Shown piece by piece: positions 14,747 through 23,574 of a stretch of DNA of 23,574 bases (positions within the stretch are counted from its first letter, which is position 1; the number at the start of each line of letters is the position of its first letter). The translations under genes and the position numbers were made by a program. A model generated the notes under the pieces. The model searched no databases, had not been told where the DNA came from, and saw only the letters and a program-made list of their open reading frames with translations. The DNA is from DYGX01 sp035325905 (GTDB lineage Bacteria > Chloroflexota > Anaerolineae > Aggregatilineales > Aggregatilineaceae): positions 1 to 23,574 of the forward strand of contig DAOKYY010000056.1 in NCBI GenBank assembly GCA_035325905.1, read 5' to 3'.

Positions 14747-15676
14747 CTACGGCAGGCGCGCCGCGCGCAGCATCCAGCGCCACCCGATCCAGACCAGCGT
14801 CTCGCGCAGCAGCATCGTCGAGAGCGCGGCGAGCAGCGCCACCCAGACCGGCAGCTCGGCCAGGTACATCACAGTTGGGCCGAACAGCATCAGCAGCAGC
14901 CCGGTCTCATGCAGCGGCGCGGTCAGCTGCCCGAGCTGCGTCAGCACCAGCAGGCCAAGCCCCGCGTCGAGCAGGGTCGCCGTCAGCGCGGTAACGACGG
15001 CCATCGGCGCGGCGAGGCGGACCGTCCGGCTGCGCGCGCTGACGGCCAGCGCGGCCAGCGCGGCCAGAACCGCCTGCTGGCCGCGATCGACCAGGAAAAG
15101 CACGCTGCTGACGAGCGGCAGCGCCAGCGTCAGCCCGCACACCACCGGGACCGGGAGCCTGCTCAGCGGCGCGGATTCGAACGAGACGAAGATCAGGCTG
15201 CCGATGCCCACCCCGACCGCGCCGAGCACGGTCAGGCCCATCACGCCGCGCAGCAGGTAGCGCAGCCACCACAGCGCCCCGGCGGCTTTGCCGAGCACGA
15301 TGGCGTCGATCTCTAGCGGGGTGGTGCGCAGGGTGTGCCAGGTATTTTCTTCGCGCTCGCGCACGACGATCGGCGCCAGCGTCAGACTGATGAGCAGCGT
15401 CCAGCCCAGCGCCAGCGGCACGAACAGGACCAGCACGGTCTCGGCGTAATAGGCGATCAGCAGGCCCAGGTAGCACAGCACGCCGCCGAGAGTCACGGTC
15501 AGGCCGCTGGACTGCGCCGCGCGCGACGCGTACCGCTGCCACAGCGGGACGCGCTGAATCTCCCGCGCGAAGACCGGGTTCTCGATTGCGCCCCAATAAT
15601 CGGTCAGCCGGCGGAAAATCTGCCACGACGACATCTTGTTGCTTTCGCTGCGGATGCTTTCGCTGAGTTGAGTCAT
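14747..15676 (-). CDS. ABC-2-type transporter permease-like protein
   Basis: A 309-residue membrane protein with about six to seven hydrophobic helices. NPVFAREIQRVPLW precedes the first helix pair, and the cytoplasmic loop REREENTWHTLRTTPLE corresponds to the 'ERE-GT-ELLL-TPL' coupling motif of ABC-2 export permeases (Nat/ABC-2 families). It would need an ATPase partner; none is encoded nearby, so it probably works with one encoded elsewhere. ATG 15676 (MTQLSES) is used; because TATCAT lies only 4 bases before it, translation may instead begin at ATG 15634 (MSSWQIF). It follows the DUF554 gene after 55 bases on the same strand. Confidence 0.75.
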   Translation of the reverse strand: MTQLSESIRSESNKMSSWQIFRRLTDYWGAIENPVFAREIQRVPLWQRYASRAAQSSGLTVTLGGVLCYLGLLIAYYAETVLVLFVPLALGWTLLISLTLAPIVVREREENTWHTLRTTPLEIDAIVLGKAAGALWWLRYLLRGVMGLTVLGAVGVGIGSLIFVSFESAPLSRLPVPVVCGLTLALPLVSSVLFLVDRGQQAVLAALAALAVSARSRTVRLAAPMAVVTALTATLLDAGLGLLVLTQLGQLTAPLHETGLLLMLFGPTVMYLAELPVWVALLAALSTMLLRETLVWIGWRWMLRAARLP

Positions 15677-15731
15677 CTCGATGATACACCTGCCCGGCTC
15701 CAGACGCTCAGCGCGGCACGCGCGGCGCCTG

Positions 15732-16478
15732 TTAGAACGGATAGAGATCGATGCCAAGCGCCTGGCCGGCCGCCACGATCAGCGGCGCGATGATCAGCCC
15801 CGGCAGATAGTTCGCCACGCGCGGCTTCTTCAGGTCCAGCAGCACCAGCGCCAGCCCGATCAGGATCAGGCCGCCAACCGCCGTCATCTCGTTGATCATC
15901 GCGTCGCTCATGAACTCGCCCGCCAGGCTGCCGAGCAGCGCCAGCCCGCCCTGCACGCCGAGCACCGTCAGCACGCTGAACATCACGCCGATGCCCAGGC
16001 TCGACGCGAACGCGAGCGAGGCGAACAGGTCCAGCACGCTCTTGATTGCGAGCTGCTCAAAGCCAATCGACAAGCCCATGCCGTCCTGAATCGACCCGAC
16101 GAAGGTCAGCGGTCCGACGCAGAACACCAGGCTGGCGGTGATGAAGCCCTGGATAAAGCGCGCCCGCCGCGCGCCGCCTTCGCCCGGCGGTTGGGCTGTT
16201 TCCAGCCGCTCAAAGCGTGTGTGGACCCACCCCGCGAAGCCTTCCAGCCGGGCGTCGAGCGCCAGCAGCTCGCCCATGATCGCCCCGCTGACCAGCGCGA
16301 CCAGCGGGATGATCAGGTTGCCGGTCGCTCCGGCGTTGCTGAACCCGACGTAGGCAGTGACCAGCCCCAGGCCGGTCATCACTGATTCTTGTATACGCGG
16401 TGACAGCCGTCCGCCGATCACCAGGCCGAGCGCGCTGCCGATCAGCACGGTGATCGCGTTAAGGAGAGTGCCCCACAT
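15732..16478 (-). CDS. DUF554 family membrane protein
   Basis: A 248-residue polytopic protein of the DUF554 family (YdfK/YqgA-like), function not established. It starts with the family-typical MWGTLLNAITVLIGSALGLVIGG, followed by RIQESVMTGLGLVTAYVG, the loop FIQGFITASLVFCVGPLTFVGSIQDG, and SLGIGVMFS. About six to seven transmembrane helices are seen, and length is normal. AAGGAG stands 8 bases before ATG 16478. A consensus TATAAT 35 bases upstream and the protease terminator beyond it mark this as the first gene of its transcript, possibly shared with the permease gene downstream. Confidence 0.92.
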   Translation of the reverse strand: MWGTLLNAITVLIGSALGLVIGGRLSPRIQESVMTGLGLVTAYVGFSNAGATGNLIIPLVALVSGAIMGELLALDARLEGFAGWVHTRFERLETAQPPGEGGARRARFIQGFITASLVFCVGPLTFVGSIQDGMGLSIGFEQLAIKSVLDLFASLAFASSLGIGVMFSVLTVLGVQGGLALLGSLAGEFMSDAMINEMTAVGGLILIGLALVLLDLKKPRVANYLPGLIIAPLIVAAGQALGIDLYPF

Positions 16479-16513
16479 CGTTGGCTCCTTGTCGAGCGTG
16501 GCGTCGCAGGGCG

Positions 16514-16519
16514 ATTATA
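16514..16519 (-). promoter_or_regulatory. -10 element of the DUF554 gene
   Basis: A perfect TATAAT on the minus strand, 35 bases before the ATG at 16478. The -35 is weak (CTGCCG at an 18-base spacing). Confidence 0.6.
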
Positions 16520-16565
16520 GCGACAGGTGGGGCAGGGCGGCAGCGCCGCACATGGGCAGAAGCGA

Positions 16566-16599
16566 CAAAAAACGGGCCGCGTCGTGGGATGCGGCCCGC
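16566..16599 (-). terminator. Intrinsic terminator of the secreted protease gene
   Basis: CGGGCCGC (16598-16591 on the minus strand) and GCGGCCCG (16580-16573) form a perfect 8-base stem with a 10-base loop, followed by TTTTTTG. It is 22 bases past the protease stop. Confidence 0.85.
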
Positions 16600-16621
16600 T
16601 TAGTCTACCAACTAGAGCTGC

Positions 16622-17434
16622 TTACGCTCCGGGCACAAAGCTCCGGATCCAGGCCTGATCGTCGGGCTGATCGATGCGGTAGCCGCCGCCGTTGCCGACG
16701 CAGTTCGGGTTGACGCCGAACGACGTCACCGCCGCGATCCTGCCGTCACCGTCCCAGAAAATCGGGCCGCCGGAGTCGCCAAAGCAGGTCCCGCCGGTGT
16801 GCGGCTGGCCGGGGTTGTTGGTAAAGACGACGGCGACGCCATCCGGGATGCCGAACGTGCCCTTGACGCCGATCATCTTAGTCGTGGCGCGGTAGCGGAT
16901 GAGCAACCGCACTTCGTCAGCAGGATTGGGCACAATCTCCTGCACCCCGTAGCCAACCGGGGTGAAGGTCTGCACTTGCTGGCCGCGCTTGGTTGCCAGT
17001 TGGTCGAGCAGGCCAATATCAACGAGCTTGGCGTAAGGAACGCCGCTCACCGGCTGGCTGAGGATCACGATCCCTAGATCGTGCAGGAAGAAGGCTGCGT
17101 CGTTGTACTGTGGATGTGTGTGGATCGCCGCGAACTCAATGGCTGCGCCCCCGGCAAACGGATAGGTGTTGGCCGGGTTGCCGCGCACATCGGCGTCGAA
17201 CCAGACGCGCCCGCCCGTTGCTCCATAGGTGCAGTGGCCCGCCGTGAGCATCACGGTCTCCGACAGCAGCGTGCCGGAGCAACGCCAGGCCGGGGCGCCG
17301 TTCACGTCAAAGACCATCAGCCCGACGTGCGGATGCGCGTTGCCATCCGGCGTCCCCCACGTGATTGCGCTCGCCGGGATGGCGAACACCAGCGCGAGAA
17401 CCAGGGCTACCAAAACACTGGCTTTCTTGAACAT
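16622..17434 (-). CDS. Secreted trypsin-like serine protease (S1 family)
   Basis: A 270-residue exported protease. The first 23 residues are a classical signal peptide (FKK, long Val/Ala/Leu core, ending ASA before Ile24). The catalytic triad is visible as His67 in TAGHC, Asp119 in LHDLGIVIL and Ser221 in GDSGGP. Cys52/Cys68 and Cys217/Cys245 are placed like the conserved chymotrypsin-fold disulfides. No activation prodomain or anchor is seen, so the mature enzyme (about 247 residues) is probably released. GGAGG lies five bases before ATG 17434. It has its own AT-rich promoter region and a strong terminator, making a single-gene unit. The residue near position 215 (GGTCFGDSGG) is not the Asp of trypsin specificity in an obvious way, so cleavage preference is unclear. 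Confidence 0.92.
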   Translation of the reverse strand: MFKKASVLVALVLALVFAIPASAITWGTPDGNAHPHVGLMVFDVNGAPAWRCSGTLLSETVMLTAGHCTYGATGGRVWFDADVRGNPANTYPFAGGAAIEFAAIHTHPQYNDAAFFLHDLGIVILSQPVSGVPYAKLVDIGLLDQLATKRGQQVQTFTPVGYGVQEIVPNPADEVRLLIRYRATTKMIGVKGTFGIPDGVAVVFTNNPGQPHTGGTCFGDSGGPIFWDGDGRIAAVTSFGVNPNCVGNGGGYRIDQPDDQAWIRSFVPGA

Positions 17435-17524
17435 TTCTGCCTCCGATGAAAAAGTGGACTGTACTGGCAGGGGCAAACACCCCTTGCCCACACCGCAAAC
17501 GCGAATATATCGTAAACCGTTTCC

Positions 17525-17551
17525 ACAATACAAATATTACCGGTAAGTCAA
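17525..17551 (-). promoter_or_regulatory. AT-rich promoter region of the protease gene
   Basis: On the minus strand TTGACT (17551-17546) and TATTGT (17530-17525) are spaced by 15 bases, slightly short. A second possible pair, TTGTAT with TATATT about 18 bases on, overlaps it. The interval 17500-17560 is much richer in A/T than the coding sequence around it. Confidence 0.4.
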
Positions 17552-17589
17552 AAAAAGGCGTTATTCGCATGTTTGGGATCGGGAACGGA

Positions 17590-17620
17590 AAAGAACGAGG
17601 CGCATCTGTTCGGACGCGCC
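17590..17620 (-). terminator. Intrinsic terminator of the SH3/LysM protein gene
   Basis: GGCGCGTC (17620-17613 on the minus strand) pairs with GATGCGCC (17606-17599), with one G-T pair and a 6-base loop, followed by TCGTTCTTTTCC. It lies 32 bases after the stop. Confidence 0.65.
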
Positions 17621-17651
17621 CCGCCATATTTCGGAGAATGCAGCAGGCGAG

Positions 17652-18413
17652 CTATGGGATGCGCAGCACCTGCCCGGCGTAGACCCAGTACGGGTAGCCG
17701 ATGCCGTTCGCGGCGGCGATCGAAAGCCAGTTCACGCCATAGCGCAGGCCGATGCGATACAGGTTCTCCCCATACTGCACGGTGTGATAGCGCCCGGTTT
17801 GGGGCGGCGGGTTTGGCGCGGGCGGGACGTAGACCCCCTCGACCGGAAGGTTAGACTTCGGGTACGAGGTCAGGATGTAGTTGCCATTCAGCCAGCCGAC
17901 GACGCCGTCGCTCATGCGCACTTTCAGCCAGATGGTCGCCGAGTCACGCGCCAGCAGGTCAACCTGCGCCCCGCGCGGCAGCGCCCGGATGCGCGGGCTG
18001 TAGATGCTCGGCGCCTGGCGCACGTTCAGCGCGCCGCTGTTGATCGTGCCGACTGCCGGCACCGGCAGCGGGGCGGGCACCGGGATGGTGCCGCCGTCCA
18101 CCGGCAGCGACGCGAGCGGGTACGCGCTCCAGACATACCAGCGATTCACCCAGCCCTGGACGCCGTTATCGAGCGCGACCTTCAGCCACGATGTGTCGGC
18201 GTTGCGGCCCAGCAGCGTCAGCACGGTGCCGCGATAGACGGAAAACACAACCTGATAGCTCACGCCGGGGCCGCTGCGGAGGTGCAGAGCGCCGGTGTTG
18301 ACCGTCGCGGTCGGGGCCTGCGCGGACGCGCTCCGAACGGGCATCAGGCCAACCATCAGCGCGGCGACCAGGAGTGCGGCGACCAGCAGAGCTGCGCGTC
18401 GAGGTCCTTTCAT
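17652..18413 (-). CDS. Secreted protein with two SH3b domains and a LysM domain
   Basis: A 253-residue exported protein, probably binding the cell wall or extracellular glycans. A signal peptide covers residues 1-31 (MKGPRR, hydrophobic core, ending SASA before Gln32). Bacterial SH3 domain 1 is at about 36-97 (GALHLRSGPG, GWVNRWYV) and domain 2 at about 122-183 (GALNVRQAPS, GWLNGNYI). Both carry the typical 'N/H-LR-GP' entry and 'GWV/L' exit. After a Pro-rich linker, residues 208-253 form a LysM repeat (YHTVQYGENLYRIGLRYGV...NGI...VYAGQVLRIP). No catalytic domain is present. GGGAGG precedes ATG 18413 by five bases. It is followed by its own terminator and the secreted protease gene, so two exported products are neighbours. 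Confidence 0.92.
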   Translation of the reverse strand: MKGPRRAALLVAALLVAALMVGLMPVRSASAQAPTATVNTGALHLRSGPGVSYQVVFSVYRGTVLTLLGRNADTSWLKVALDNGVQGWVNRWYVWSAYPLASLPVDGGTIPVPAPLPVPAVGTINSGALNVRQAPSIYSPRIRALPRGAQVDLLARDSATIWLKVRMSDGVVGWLNGNYILTSYPKSNLPVEGVYVPPAPNPPPQTGRYHTVQYGENLYRIGLRYGVNWLSIAAANGIGYPYWVYAGQVLRIP

Positions 18414-18540
18414 GTGATCCTCCCCTGTGATTTGGCTTTGCTTATCGTGCCTGTTACCCACAGTCTAGGATAAAACTGCCTTGAACTCAAGCCGTCGCCT
18501 GAAATCAGCCTGTGTTCCGTCAGTTTAACGTTGGGTGGGC

Positions 18541-18570
18541 GTAGGGGAGGGTAGCGAAGAGCAGCAAAGA
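18541..18570 (+). repeat. Decamer tandem repeat, left arm
   Basis: GTAGCGAAGA and GCAGCAAAGA stand head to tail immediately before the gap, preceded by a more divergent GTAGGGGAGG. The consensus is GCAGCNAAGA read on the plus strand. The right arm beyond the gap carries the same unit on the minus strand. Confidence 0.7.
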
Positions 18571-18670
18571 NNNNNNNNNNNNNNNNNNNNNNNNNNNNNN
18601 NNNNNNNNNNNNNNNNNNNNNNNNNNNNNNNNNNNNNNNNNNNNNNNNNNNNNNNNNNNNNNNNNNNNNN
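18571..18670. other. Assembly gap of exactly 100 N inside a repeat
   Basis: A placeholder gap flanked on both sides by the same 10-base unit in opposite orientation. An inverted tandem array would be a natural reason for assembly failure. Bases 18414-18540, between the SH3/LysM start and the repeat, show only an upstream region with no clear promoter. Confidence 0.95.
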
Positions 18671-18718
18671 TGCTGCCTTTAGCTGCCCTTTGCTGTTCTT
18701 AGCAGTTTCTCTCTGCTC

Positions 18719-21658
<2,940 letters not shown>

Positions 21659-21758
21659 AACCAGGACCTGTGACCTCGTGAAAACTCGTGTGATTAGCCG
21701 GAGCGACGAGCGCCGTGCAGGCGGCTCGACGAGGGTGCGATGCGAACGGATGAGCCAG

Positions 21759-21770
21759 GAACGCCTGTTC
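21759..21770 (-). promoter_or_regulatory. LexA-type SOS box of uvrA
   Basis: On the minus strand GAACAGGCGTTC fits GAAC-RNRY-GTTC, the core of the Gram-positive LexA/DinR box. The following C also fits the longer CGAACRNRYGTTYC form; the preceding base is A instead of C. It starts three bases after the -10 element and so covers the transcription start. Confidence 0.65.
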
Positions 21771-21772
21771 TG

Positions 21773-21801
21773 ATTTTACTGCTACACCCGCCGTGAGTCA
21801 A
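21773..21801 (-). promoter_or_regulatory. Proximal uvrA promoter
   Basis: TTGACT (21801-21796), a spacer of exactly 17 bases and TAAAAT (21778-21773) on the minus strand. Transcription would begin near 21766, inside the LexA-type box, leaving a leader of about 108 bases. Confidence 0.75.
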
Positions 21802-21840
21802 TCGCGCTCACCTTAAAAAACGGCGTCAGAGCGAAGAGTG

Positions 21841-21869
21841 ATTTTACCAGACCGCCGGTCTGGCGACAA
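21841..21869 (-). promoter_or_regulatory. Possible distal uvrA promoter with a palindromic spacer
   Basis: TTGTCG (21869-21864) and TAAAAT (21846-21841) enclose a 17-base spacer, CCAGACCGGCGGTCTGG, which is an uninterrupted inverted repeat (7-base arms around GGC). The -10 is identical to that of the proximal promoter 68 bases downstream. The dyad could be an operator between -35 and -10. Confidence 0.45.
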
Positions 21870-21907
21870 TGTATTAGGCGGGATTCTGAGCAGACTCTAA
21901 CGCGGAG

Positions 21908-21941
21908 CCGGGGCGTTCTTGCGCCCCGGCGGGCGGGGCGC
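21908..21941 (-). terminator. Two alternative GC hairpins downstream of tRNA-Val
   Basis: CCGGGGCG (21908-21915) can pair with CGCCCCGG (21922-21929). Alternatively GCGCCCCG (21921-21928) can pair with CGGGGCGC (21934-21941). Each stem is eight perfect bases, and they share the middle arm. There is no T-run. They sit 18 bases past the tRNA 3' end and may end or process that transcript before the uvrA promoters. Confidence 0.45.
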
Positions 21942-21958
21942 TTGAGTGTTCGCAAGAG

Positions 21959-22032
21959 TGGGTGACAAGGGACTCGAACCCCTGACTTCTTCCTTGTAAG
22001 GGAAGCGCTCTAACCAGCTGAGCTAGTCACCC
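21959..22032 (-). tRNA. tRNA-Val, anticodon UAC
   Basis: A 74-base cloverleaf on the minus strand. The acceptor stem is GGGTGAC/GTCACCC with discriminator A. The D-arm is GCTC-AGCTGGTTA-GAGC. The anticodon arm is CTTCC-CTTACAA-GGAAG with anticodon TAC, which reads Val codons such as GUA. The T-arm is AGGGG-TTCGAGT-CCCTT. No CCA is encoded, so it must be added after transcription. Confidence 0.96.
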
Positions 22033-22042
22033 CGGTGCCCGC

Positions 22043-22072
22043 ATTATAGCTGCCCGCTCCCACGTGCGTCAA
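22043..22072 (-). promoter_or_regulatory. Promoter of tRNA-Val
   Basis: TTGACG (22072-22067), an 18-base spacer and a perfect TATAAT (22048-22043) on the minus strand, starting transcription a few bases before the mature tRNA 5' end. Confidence 0.8.
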
Positions 22073-22099
22073 GAGCGGTGCGCGCGCCTGCCGTCCGGG

Positions 22100-22105
22100 T
22101 ATAAT
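22100..22105 (+). promoter_or_regulatory. -10 element placed for a leaderless start at 22113
   Basis: A perfect TATAAT ends seven bases before ATG 22113, so transcription should start at or within a base of the ATG. No -35 is seen. The region is divergent from the tRNA-Val promoter, whose -35 lies 27 bases away. Confidence 0.6.
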
Positions 22106-22112
22106 GTGGGGC

Positions 22113-22928
22113 ATGACCGATTGGATCGTGCCCCGCGTTTCATTTCTGCTGGCCGGGCTGGCGCTCGCCATGCTGCTCGCCGCGACGTTCCTGTTCTACG
22201 GGGCAGCCCAGCCTGCGGACGCGCCGCTGCTGCCGGTACATCACACCACCTGCGGCGAGCCGGTCCCGCTGCGCGTCGAGGGCTACAACTGGCTGGGCGG
22301 GACGCGGCGCGGCGACGACATCGAGCTGGCCCGGCTTGACTTTTGCGACCCGGTCCACGTCGTGCGCGCGGATGGCAGGCACGAAATCTGGTTCTGGATG
22401 TCGGTCGAGGCCACCGGGCAGGCGTATTCCTACGCGAGCTGGGGCTATCCCTGGAATGACGTGGCGACGCCTTTCCCGGCGGACTTCCGCGAGCGGCACA
22501 ACCCCTGGTGGCAGCCCCGCAGCGCGATCCGCGCCCTTCCGGCGGAGACAACCTATCTCGGCGGCGATGGGGTCGCCTGCCCGGTCCACGAGGCCAACGC
22601 GCGCGGGCTGAACACTTTTTTCTACCGGGACGAGGGCTTCCAGCTACCGGTAGGGACTACGCACAGCGGGTGGGTCTGCCTCTATTTCGACGGCGGCCAG
22701 AGCGTTCCGAGCGCCTTTACCGTTGTCGTCCAGCCAGACCGCGCGCGCGTCACGCAGTGGGTAGACCGCTTTTATGTGACGGACGAGCAGGGGACGTATG
22801 ATCTGCCGCCGATCCCGTCGATCTCCGAGGACGCGCTGTGCGCCTACGCTCGCTGGTTCCATCCCGACACCGTGCAGCCCGGCGGCCCCTGCGAGCTGCG
22901 CCCTGACCAACCTCCTGACCCGGATTGA
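22113..22928 (+). CDS. Exported or membrane-anchored protein of unknown function
   Basis: A 271-residue protein I do not recognise. One hydrophobic helix (about residues 9-31, SFLLAGLALAMLLAATFLFYG) acts as signal-anchor or signal peptide. The rest is predicted outside the membrane: Trp/Tyr-rich and probably beta-structured, with cysteines at 47, 78, 156, 189, 243 and 260 that could form three disulfides. Segments such as EIWFWMSVEA and GTTHSGWVCLYFDGG look like strands of a sandwich fold. ATG 22113 is chosen because the in-frame ATG at 22104 is part of the -10 TATAAT. The mRNA would then be leaderless, and no ribosome site is present. It is followed by the DUF362 gene with its own promoter. 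Confidence 0.75.
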   Translation: MTDWIVPRVSFLLAGLALAMLLAATFLFYGAAQPADAPLLPVHHTTCGEPVPLRVEGYNWLGGTRRGDDIELARLDFCDPVHVVRADGRHEIWFWMSVEATGQAYSYASWGYPWNDVATPFPADFRERHNPWWQPRSAIRALPAETTYLGGDGVACPVHEANARGLNTFFYRDEGFQLPVGTTHSGWVCLYFDGGQSVPSAFTVVVQPDRARVTQWVDRFYVTDEQGTYDLPPIPSISEDALCAYARWFHPDTVQPGGPCELRPDQPPDPD

Positions 22929-22962
22929 GCGAGCCGTGCCCGCGCCGTAGCCGAACCGCCTA

Positions 22963-22991
22963 TCGACACGGCGCTGCCCGGCTGCTATACT
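22963..22991 (+). promoter_or_regulatory. Promoter of the DUF362 gene
   Basis: TCGACA (22963-22968), a 17-base spacer and TATACT (22986-22991). Start of transcription would be near 22998, giving a leader of about 53 bases that holds GGGAGG. Confidence 0.65.
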
Positions 22992-23050
22992 CGGTTTGAT
23001 GATAAACAAAGGCCACATCGTCAAAATTGGCCCTGGGAGGGACCGGATCC

Positions 23051-23574
23051 ATGGCTGAATTTCCGGGCAAAGGCAAGGTCGCGATCCTGCGCACGCAGCC
23101 CGAAACCGTCCTGGAAGACGTGCGGGAAGTGATGCGCCTGGCAGGCTATCAGGACGCGCTGCCCAAAGACAAAGACACCATCCTCAAGATCAACATCTCG
23201 TGGGATACGTGGTATCCCGCGTGCTCCAGCACGCCGTGGCAGATCGAAGGCGTAATCCAGGAATTGCAGGCGGCTGGCTATCCGCGCATCGTCGCGGGGC
23301 ACAACGACACGGTCGTCGTGGACTCGCGCGCCGGTGAGTTCAACAACAAGCACCGCTACGTCACCGACAAGTACGGCATCGAGACCTGGCACCTCTACGA
23401 GCCGCAGTTCGAGTGGGTGCGCTACGAGCCGAAAGAGCCGCTGCTCGTCCTCGACCGCGTCTACCCTGAAGGTATCTATATCCCGCAGTGCTTCTACGGG
23501 CGCAACATCATCCAACTGCCGACGGTCAAGACGCACGTCTTCACGACCATCACCGGCGCGATGAAGAACGCCTT
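23051..23574 (+). CDS. DUF362 domain protein, 5' part only
   Basis: The first 174 codons of a gene that runs off the window. The protein begins MAEFPGKGKVAILRTQPETV and contains ILKINISWD, then GRNIIQLPTVKTHVFTTITGAMKNA. The last matches the DUF362 pattern in which a conserved Lys-x-His and a Gly-x-x-Lys-Asn follow a strand. DUF362 proteins often carry or accompany iron-sulfur ferredoxin domains, but none is visible in this part. Function is not established for the family. GGGAGG lies about ten bases before ATG 23051; an upstream ATG at 22999 is out of frame. Confidence 0.85.
   Translation, partial: MAEFPGKGKVAILRTQPETVLEDVREVMRLAGYQDALPKDKDTILKINISWDTWYPACSSTPWQIEGVIQELQAAGYPRIVAGHNDTVVVDSRAGEFNNKHRYVTDKYGIETWHLYEPQFEWVRYEPKEPLLVLDRVYPEGIYIPQCFYGRNIIQLPTVKTHVFTTITGAMKNA

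Noticed and set aside
17512..17524. LacI-family-like dyad GTAAACCGTTTCC upstream of the protease gene
   Set aside because: The arms have one mismatch and an odd-length centre, unlike most LacI-family operators. In an AT-rich promoter region this can occur by chance.

Overview
This GC-rich window (23,574 bases) contains two runs of exactly 100 N, so it is a draft scaffold. It carries 15 protein genes I can support, one of them cut by an assembly gap and one by the window edge, plus one tRNA gene. I see no phage, insertion sequence, CRISPR array or rRNA. Gene content, extended TATAAT-type -10 elements and AGGAGG-type ribosome sites fit a free-living bacterium. The mix of a GAF/PAS histidine kinase, zinc-ribbon membrane protein, OtsA/OtsB, DUF554, SH3/LysM secreted protein and DUF362 suggests Chloroflexota (Anaerolineae-like). 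That assignment is inference from gene content only.

Left part (1-9725), sensing and sugar/lipid metabolism. A multi-domain soluble histidine kinase (+) meets a ROK-family glucokinase (-) tail to tail with a 6-base gap. A zinc-ribbon single-pass membrane protein (+) follows. Next comes a trehalose block: OtsA-like trehalose-6-phosphate synthase (+) and OtsB-like phosphatase (-), whose 3' ends overlap antisense by 142 bases. Divergent from OtsB is a PfkB-family sugar kinase with an abnormal catalytic motif, then a diacylglycerol-kinase-family lipid kinase. Glucokinase, OtsA and OtsB together could take glucose to trehalose through glucose-6-phosphate and trehalose-6-phosphate.

Middle (9726-14258). 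A 551-base region without a convincing gene lies between the convergent lipid kinase and queG. It holds a perfect TGTGA-N6-TCACA dyad, two strong hairpin terminators and two CCTCCTT motifs, and may encode small RNA. It is followed by queG (-), a polytopic GT-C-type glycosyltransferase candidate (+), and an NADPH:quinone reductase-like gene (+) that runs into the first gap. A palindromic repeat lies just after that gap.

Right part (14259-23574). Six genes read on the minus strand: a single-domain response regulator, an ABC-2-type permease, DUF554, a secreted trypsin-like protease, a secreted SH3b/SH3b/LysM protein and uvrA. uvrA has a well-formed promoter with a LexA-type (SOS) box at the expected start site, and a possible second promoter whose spacer is a perfect palindrome. 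Its 3' end, including the stop codon, lies inside a 10-base tandem repeat that appears in opposite orientation on the other side of the second gap. Upstream are tRNA-Val(UAC) (-), an apparently leaderless exported protein gene (+) and the start of a DUF362 gene (+).

The most unusual items are the inverted decamer arrays around the gap at uvrA, the antisense-overlapping otsA/otsB ends, the PfkB homologue with GQTE in place of GAGD, and the regulatory non-coding region at 9726-10276.
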